NCBI RefSeq assembly: GCF_025263485.1 | Contig: NZ_CP079863.1 | Location: 4,278,001-4,342,000, forward strand | DNA length: 64,000 bases | Direction: 5' to 3' | Source of the DNA: Mycobacterium sp. SMC-2 | Lineage (GTDB): Bacteria > Actinomycetota > Actinomycetes > Mycobacteriales > Mycobacteriaceae | Part shown: piece by piece, positions 58,194 through 64,000 of the stretch | How positions within the stretch are numbered: position 1 is the first letter of the stretch | Layout: each line of letters opens with the position of its first letter | Notes under the pieces: generated by a model | What the model was told of the DNA's origin: nothing | Database searches by the model: none | What the model saw: the letters and a program-made list of their open reading frames with translations, nothing else | Translations under genes and position numbers: made by a program

Positions 58194-59108
58194 ATGACAC
58201 CGGATCGTTCTACAAGACCCGAACCCGGCACGATCGCCAGCGCGCTGCACAACGTGCGGGGCGCGCCCAAGCGCGTTCGGCGGCAATCGCGGGAATACCG
58301 GCAATTGATCGAGACTGCGGTGTCGCAGCTCTTCGACGCGGCGGTCCGGCACCCTCACGGCGCTCCCGCATCCGGCGAGTACCGGATCGACGACCTGGCC
58401 CGGCTCGCCGGCACCACCACGCGCAACATCCGGGTCTACCGCGACCGCGGATTACTCCCTCCACCGTTACGCGTCGGCCGCATCGCATTGTTCAACGACA
58501 CCCACCTGACCCGCCTGCGGCTGATCACCTCGATGCTCGACCGCGGATACAACATCGCGCACGTGCGCGAAATGCTCAGCGCCTGGGAGGAAGGCAAGAA
58601 CCTGGGCGACGTGCTGGGCCTGGAAACGGCCATCGTGGGCACCTGGACCACCGAAAAACCAGAGACCATGCCGCTGGTCGACGCACAGCGGCTCGTCGAC
58701 GACCCGGACGCGTTCGAGCGCCTGGTGGCGCTGCAAGTCATCCGGGTCGACGGGGCGCGAGCCACCATCACCCGTCCCAAACTGATCGAAGCGTTCAACG
58801 AAATCCGTGGCTACGGCGTCAAATTGGAAAAGCTCATCGACCTACACGAGCAGATCGTCCCCGAGGTCGACCAGATCAGCGACATCCTGGTGCGCGCCGG
58901 GGCCGAACACGTGCTGGACCGCATCAAGCCGGGCGAGCCCCTACCGGCGGATGCCGAGATCGCCGAGTTGATCACCATGCTGGTGCGCTTCCGCACTCAG
59001 GCCGTGGCGACGGTCACCGCCACGCTGGCGTCGTCGATCGAGTCCAACATCGAGTCCCTCGTCAGCCGCATACTCGCCGACTATCTCGAGTCCAGCTCCT
59101 CTGTCTGA
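58194..59108 (+). CDS. MerR-family transcriptional regulator
   Basis: Protein of 304 aa. After a 60-residue basic N-terminal extension, the MerR HTH reads YRIDDLARLAGTTTRNIRVYRDRGLLPPPLRVGRIALFNDTHLTRLRLITSMLDRGYNIAHVREML. The long C-terminal part (about 170 residues, helical, VALQVIRVDGARATITRPKLIEAFNEI.., ending VTATLASSIESNIESLVSRILADYLESSSSV) is an effector domain of unknown type without Cys metal sites. Fourth gene of the SDR operon, 3 bp after the monooxygenase, so probably a self-contained catabolic unit with its own regulator. Confidence 0.88.
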   Translation: MTPDRSTRPEPGTIASALHNVRGAPKRVRRQSREYRQLIETAVSQLFDAAVRHPHGAPASGEYRIDDLARLAGTTTRNIRVYRDRGLLPPPLRVGRIALFNDTHLTRLRLITSMLDRGYNIAHVREMLSAWEEGKNLGDVLGLETAIVGTWTTEKPETMPLVDAQRLVDDPDAFERLVALQVIRVDGARATITRPKLIEAFNEIRGYGVKLEKLIDLHEQIVPEVDQISDILVRAGAEHVLDRIKPGEPLPADAEIAELITMLVRFRTQAVATVTATLASSIESNIESLVSRILADYLESSSSV

Positions 59109-59415
59109 CCGGCTGCGGCCGGCCTCTCATGGCTATGCCGTGGGGCCCAAAACCTGTCGACAGCGCTAGGAGGTGACGACGGTGCAGGTCGGGCATCCGA
59201 TGGTCGCCGTGCATTCCGCCATGGTCGGGGTGCTGAGGGCAAGTATCAGGGCAAGAACGACTTTGGACTTAAGGCCGGACACGAGTACTCCATCCCGTTG
59301 AAGATGGGTGGGATGTTAAGCGCGCCGCCGCGGAAATGCAGGCGATTTGCGAGATTCCCAGCCCTTTCACGGCCCGCGATGAAACGGTGGTTACCGGAAC
59401 CTGGGAAAACCACGG
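59109..59415. other. 307-bp convergent gap with coding-like remnants
   Basis: Lies between the convergent merR and desA1 genes. A plus frame near 59238-59318 reads GKYQGKNDFGLKAGHEYSIP and then LKMGG; another frame just after it reads AEMQAICEIPSPFTARDETV and then VTGTWENHG (to about 59415). The change of frame and the lack of a start suggest a decayed small gene. I cannot name the family. GGAGGTGACGACGGTG at 59169-59184 looks like a ribosome site with a GTG start. Confidence 0.3.
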
Positions 59416-60432
59416 TCAGTGGCCGCTCAGGGTCAGCGTCCCTTCCGTTTTAAGCACCTTGCTGGCGGTGATTCTCTCGGTTTTGCGGGCCTCGCGCTCG
59501 AGATAGCGCTGCTTGGATTCGTCGAACTTGTCGGAGGCCTGCTCCAGCTCCTTCACCAACACGGCCAGATCGTCGCGCATCCGCGCGGCCTCGCCGGTGA
59601 AGTCTTCGCGTTCGAAGATGCGCCACTTCCTGAGCACCGGCATCACCACCTCTTCGAGATGGATCAGCGGGTCGTAGACGCCGCCGACGGCGATGATCAC
59701 CGCCTTGCGCCGGAATTCCGGCACCGTGAAGCCGGGCATCTTGAAGTTGCGCAGGATGCGGTGCACGGACTTCATCGCCTGGTTCGGGGCGATGTCCAGG
59801 CCCGCCGCGCTGACGTCCCGGTAGAAGATCATGTGCAGGTTCTCGTCGTGCGACACCCTGGCCATCAGCTGCTCGGCGATGGGGTCGCAGGAGGCCTTAC
59901 CGGTGTTGCGGTGGGAGACCCGGGTGGCCAGCTCCTGAAACGAGACGTACATGACCGAGTCGAACAGGCTCTCGGCAAACATGTCACCCTGCTGATTCTG
60001 CCCGGGGCTGAAGCCCCTGGTCATTTGCTCGAGCCGTAGCCGCTCCAGCGCCACCGGATCGACGGCGCGGGTGACCACCAGGTAGTCGCGCAGCGCCGTG
60101 CTGTGCCTGGCCTCCTCGGCCGTCCACCTGTTCACCCACTGACCCCACGGGCCGTCCATGCTGAAGTTCATCGCGATCTCGCGGTGATACGACGGCAAGT
60201 TGTCCTCTGTTAGCAGGTTTTGCACCATGGCCACCTGCGCGACGTCCGGCAGCCGGCTCTGGCCGGGCTCCCAATCCTGACCGTCCAGCGTGTAGAAGTT
60301 CTTGCCGTCCGACCACGGGACGTAGTCGTGCGGATTCCATTCCTTGAACATCGACAGGTGGCGGTTGATCAGGGTCTCGACCACGGGTTCTAGCTCGTGG
60401 AGTAGCTGCAGGTTAGTCAATTCCTTGGACAC
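59416..60432 (-). CDS. desA1: Acyl-ACP desaturase, DesA1-like
   Basis: Soluble diiron acyl-ACP desaturase, 338 aa. Close in pattern to M. tuberculosis DesA1 (Rv0824c): LTNLQLLHELEPVVETLINRHL, NPHDYVPWSDGKNFY, the first diiron motif TAEEARHSTALRDYLV and the second SHDENLHMIFYRD, then EFRRKAVIIAVGGVYDPLIHLEEVVMPVLRKW. Acts in mycolic- or fatty-acid desaturation. GTG start with strong GGAGGACCCA upstream. A copy beside mbtI is unusual, since Rv0824c lies elsewhere, so this may be a second desA. It is the downstream neighbour of mbtI on the same strand, with its own 172-bp upstream region. Confidence 0.9.
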   Translation of the reverse strand: MSKELTNLQLLHELEPVVETLINRHLSMFKEWNPHDYVPWSDGKNFYTLDGQDWEPGQSRLPDVAQVAMVQNLLTEDNLPSYHREIAMNFSMDGPWGQWVNRWTAEEARHSTALRDYLVVTRAVDPVALERLRLEQMTRGFSPGQNQQGDMFAESLFDSVMYVSFQELATRVSHRNTGKASCDPIAEQLMARVSHDENLHMIFYRDVSAAGLDIAPNQAMKSVHRILRNFKMPGFTVPEFRRKAVIIAVGGVYDPLIHLEEVVMPVLRKWRIFEREDFTGEAARMRDDLAVLVKELEQASDKFDESKQRYLEREARKTERITASKVLKTEGTLTLSGH

Positions 60433-60470
60433 TGGGTCCTCCAGTTATATGTGTCGTCGCGTAACGCACA

Positions 60471-60505
60471 ATGTACCTGTGTCATACGGTTACATAAAGT
60501 GACAC
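60471..60505. promoter_or_regulatory. Nested inverted repeats upstream of the desaturase gene
   Basis: GTGTCA (60479-60484) pairs with TGACAC (60500-60505), and overlapping it ATGTACC (60471-60477) nearly pairs with GGTTACAT (60488-60495). The block sits 40-70 bp before the desaturase GTG. A TetR-type acyl-responsive repressor, MadR, is known to control desA1/desA2 in mycobacteria; this is a candidate site, not a proven one. Confidence 0.45.
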
Positions 60506-60604
60506 GCCGGAAACTCGGCCAACTAGGGCCAAAAGTCCCTACGCCGGGAAGGGTGCCCACGACGCCGCGGCGGCCCGGGCGGGCCGCCGACCAGTCGAGC
60601 TGGG

Positions 60605-61982
<1,378 letters not shown>

Positions 61983-62133
61983 CTAATGGCGCGCAACTAA
62001 TCCCCGCTTCGGCCCGGCAAACGCGGCCGCCCGCCGAGGCTCCGCTGGAGTCAAAGCACCGGTCGCGGCAACGTGACTTCTCCTAAAATCGCTGCCAGAC
62101 CGAACCCGCTGGCCTCTATTCGAGAGGAACACC

Positions 62134-62328
62134 ATGTTCGTAATCCGGCTCGCGAACGGCGAAGAGGTCCAGGGCGGCGATAGCGACGGGCTCGAGATCA
62201 ACCAGCAGACCGGTGTGCTCACGATTACGCGCGTCGACGGTTTCGAGGAGATCACCACGCATTACTCGCCAGTGGCATGGCTGTCGGTGACGCACCGCAA
62301 GAAGGGCGTCGAGGTCAGGCCTCGTTGA
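62134..62328 (+). CDS. Small conserved protein, 64 aa, unknown function
   Basis: Begins MFVIRLANGEEVQGG, with beta-rich VLTITRVDGFEEITTHYSPVAW and a basic end HRKKGVEVRPR. The pattern (residues 1-12 a strand pair, then TGVLTI..DGFEEITTHYSP) looks like a small SH3/Sm-like barrel. GAGAGGAACACC precedes the ATG. I recognise it as a conserved mycobacterial short ORF but not by name. Divergent from mbtI with 150 bp between. Confidence 0.75.
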   Translation: MFVIRLANGEEVQGGDSDGLEINQQTGVLTITRVDGFEEITTHYSPVAWLSVTHRKKGVEVRPR

Positions 62329-62633
62329 TTTCGCCCATCACGCGTTATTTTTCTGACCCACAGCAAATACACAGTACTTTCCCACCAGATTCACGCCTGC
62401 GGTGCGATAGCCGCGCGCCCCGCCCTTCGCCGCTCACAGCCCTCTGACCAGCGCTTCTGCCGGGCGACGGCCGGCCCGCATCGCCCCGACACGCTTGTAC
62501 TTGGTCCTTTGCATACGAGTGGCGGTTTGACACCGCCGAGGATACGTTTTCCACGGTCGTCGGGATGTTCGTGGTGGCTTCGCTTGCGGACGGTGCTTTT
62601 CCTGATCACCACACTCATCGAGGGAGGCACTGG
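62329..62633. other. 305-bp gap before the bicarbonate-transporter gene
   Basis: No gene or strong repeat seen. A TTGACA at 62527-62532 could be a -35 box for the downstream gene, but no well-spaced -10 follows. No iron box found. Confidence 0.4.
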
Positions 62634-63869
62634 ATGCTGCAAGAGTTTTGGCAGAACTTCACCCACAACCTGTTCAAGCCGCTCCTGCTGTTCTTCTACT
62701 TCGGATTCCTCATTCCTATCCTCAAGGTGCGCTTCGAGTTTCCCTACGTGATTTATCAGGGCCTGACCTTGTACCTGCTGCTGGCCATCGGCTGGCACGG
62801 CGGTGAGGAGCTCGCCAAGATCAGCGCTGGCAGCGTCGGGGTGATCGTGGGCTTCATGGTGTTGGGCTTCGTGCTCAATTTCGTGATCGGTTGCATCGCC
62901 TACCTGCTGCTGAATTGGCTTTCCTCTCTTCGACGAATAGACCGAGCGACGGTCGCGGGGTTCTACGGGTCCGACTCGGCGGGTACCTTTGCCACCTGCG
63001 TTGCGGTCCTGACGGCAGTCGGCATGGCGTTCAACGCGTACATGCCGGTCATGTTGGCCGTCATGGAGATTCCGGGCTGCCTGGTGGCGCTGTACCTGGT
63101 GGCGCGTCTTCGCCACCGTGGGATGGACACGGCGGGGAACATGGTCGACGAGCCGGGCTACAGCGCGCCGGTCAGGGTCGGAGTCGGGCCCGGCACCGCG
63201 GCCAAGCCCCCGCACGGCTCGAGCCTCGAGGCCGAGCACGAGCGCGGACTCGAGGAGGAGCTCGAATTCTCCCTGGAGAAGCTCGACCACCCGGATTGGG
63301 AGGCCGACGAAAGCCTGACCCGCGCGAGGGGCAAGAGGGTGCCGATCTTCTCGCGAGAGCTGTTCCAAGAGGTGTTCCTCAACCCGGGACTCGTCCTGCT
63401 CATGGGGGGCATCATCATCGGCCTCGTCAGCGGGCTGCAGGGGCAGAAGGTGGTCGCCGACGACGACAAGTTCTTTGTCTTGGCGTTCCAGGGTGTGCTC
63501 TGTTTGTTCCTGCTCGAGATGGGCATGACCGCCTCCCGGAAGTTGAAGGACCTGCGAACGGCCGGCCTCGGGTTCATCGCCTTCGGCCTGCTGGCACCGA
63601 ACATCTTTGCGCCGCTTGGCATCCTGGTCGCTCACATCTATTCGTCGCTCACCCACGCCGATTTCAAGCCGGGAACCTACGTACTTTTCGCGGTGCTCTG
63701 CGGCGCGGCGTCCTACATCGCCGTCCCGGCGGTCCAGCGGCTGGCGATCCCCGAGGCCAGCCCCACCCTGCCGTTGGCCGCATCGCTCGGTCTGACGTTC
63801 TCCTACAACGTCACCATCGGAATCCCGCTCTACATCGAGGTCAATCGGCTGATCTCGCACTGGTTCTAG
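62634..63869 (+). CDS. SbtA-type Na-dependent bicarbonate transporter
   Basis: Protein of 411 aa of the DUF897/SbtA family. Two inverted halves of about five helices each: FKPLLLFFYFGFLIPIL, LTLYLLLAIGWHGGEEL, VGVIVGFMVLGFVLNFVIGCIAYLLLNWL, GFYGSDSAGTFATCVAVLTAVGM, then PGLVLLMGGIIIGLVSG, VLCLFLLEMGMTASRKL, YVLFAVLCGAASYIAVPA and AASLGLTFSYNVTIGIPLYIEV. A soluble, acidic Glu-rich loop (about residues 180-250) separates the halves. The GSDSAG and GAASYIAVPAVQR segments match the substrate-binding region of SbtA. The open frame begins at 62565, but ATG 62634 follows GGGAGGCACTGG and starts at the first helix. No SbtB-like PII partner gene is adjacent. Confidence 0.82.
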   Translation: MLQEFWQNFTHNLFKPLLLFFYFGFLIPILKVRFEFPYVIYQGLTLYLLLAIGWHGGEELAKISAGSVGVIVGFMVLGFVLNFVIGCIAYLLLNWLSSLRRIDRATVAGFYGSDSAGTFATCVAVLTAVGMAFNAYMPVMLAVMEIPGCLVALYLVARLRHRGMDTAGNMVDEPGYSAPVRVGVGPGTAAKPPHGSSLEAEHERGLEEELEFSLEKLDHPDWEADESLTRARGKRVPIFSRELFQEVFLNPGLVLLMGGIIIGLVSGLQGQKVVADDDKFFVLAFQGVLCLFLLEMGMTASRKLKDLRTAGLGFIAFGLLAPNIFAPLGILVAHIYSSLTHADFKPGTYVLFAVLCGAASYIAVPAVQRLAIPEASPTLPLAASLGLTFSYNVTIGIPLYIEVNRLISHWF

Positions 63870-63899
63870 TTGCGCACTGGGTTTCCGGCGATCTGAGCA

Positions 63900-64000
63900 C
63901 TACCCCAGGACGGTGCGCACCACCGCGTCGGCCAGGAGGCGCCCGCGCGGCGTGAGAACGAACCGGTCGGCGTCGCGCACCAGTAACCCGTCGGCGACCG
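63900..64000 (-). CDS. hemW: HemW-like protein, C-terminus only
   Basis: The last 33 codons read on the minus strand give VADGLLVRDADRFVLTPRGR followed by LLADAVVRTVLG and TAG. This is the winged-helix tail of the HemN/HemW radical-SAM family, in which GLL..RLTPRGRLLAD is conserved. Rv2388c is the equivalent neighbour of the mbt region in M. tuberculosis. HemW acts in haem handling rather than as a coproporphyrinogen oxidase. The rest lies outside the window. Confidence 0.8.
   Translation of the reverse strand, partial: VADGLLVRDADRFVLTPRGRLLADAVVRTVLG

Noticed and set aside
62391..63860. 489-aa minus-strand frame opposite the SbtA-like gene
   Set aside because: His/Asp/Glu/Arg-rich shadow; the plus strand encodes a coherent ten-helix transporter.

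Overview
The window is high-GC chromosomal DNA of a non-tuberculous Mycobacterium. Supporting evidence is a PPE protein, CFP2/MTB12 secreted proteins, a mycobactin (mbt) cluster with IdeR-type iron boxes, a DesA-type acyl-ACP desaturase, and gene order that largely follows Mycobacterium tuberculosis Rv2344c-Rv2388c (family and order knowledge is from memory; no search was run). The species cannot be named; the slow-grower group that includes the M. avium complex is plausible. No rRNA, tRNA, CRISPR array or insertion sequence was seen.

Layout. (1) 1-7.2 kb: end of dgt, a TPM-domain membrane protein, a small protein, a PPE gene, glyS, and the zinc-sensing pair smtB-zur behind a palindrome. (2) 7.2-22.4 kb: housekeeping genes Rv2360c-like, uppS, recO, amiA2, era, a CNNM/CorC-like CBS protein, ybeY, phoH, rsmE, dnaJ2 and hrcA. 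Lineage-specific insertions sit between them: a PLP decarboxylase plus SDR pair, a secreted membrane-anchored Pro-rich protein inside the ybeY-era run, and a SnoaL-like protein. (3) 22.5-25.7 kb: an Rv2375-like gene, an AhpD-like (CMD) protein coupled to an ECF41/SigJ-type sigma factor, and two tandem CFP2 paralogues. (4) 25.7-48.5 kb: the mycobactin cluster, mbtB-T-C-D-E-F-G-H in one translationally coupled minus-strand operon, with mbtA divergent across an iron box.

(5) 48.5-60.4 kb: accessory DNA separating mbtA from mbtI. It holds a TetR gene and a DinB/maleylpyruvate-isomerase-like gene sharing 17-bp palindromes; a beta-keto-acid-cleavage (BKACE/DUF849)-ferredoxin fusion; a frameshifted HTH regulator; a 7Fe ferredoxin divergent, across another palindrome, from a cytochrome b-molybdopterin oxidoreductase fusion; and an SDR / diiron protein / flavin monooxygenase / MerR operon. 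Gene debris (a stomatin fragment and coding-like scraps) shows the region is decaying or recently assembled. (6) 59.4-64 kb: desA1-like desaturase, mbtI with its own iron box, a 64-aa protein, an SbtA-type bicarbonate transporter and the end of hemW.

Mycobactin logic: MbtI makes salicylate and MbtA adenylates it onto the MbtB ArCP. MbtB adds the Ser/Thr-derived ring, MbtE and MbtF add lysine units, MbtC/MbtD supply the ketide, MbtG N-hydroxylates lysine, MbtH assists the adenylation domains and MbtT edits. Two departures stand out: the thioesterase is a separate gene, and MbtE has two complete C-A-PCP modules, the second with an atypical substrate pocket.
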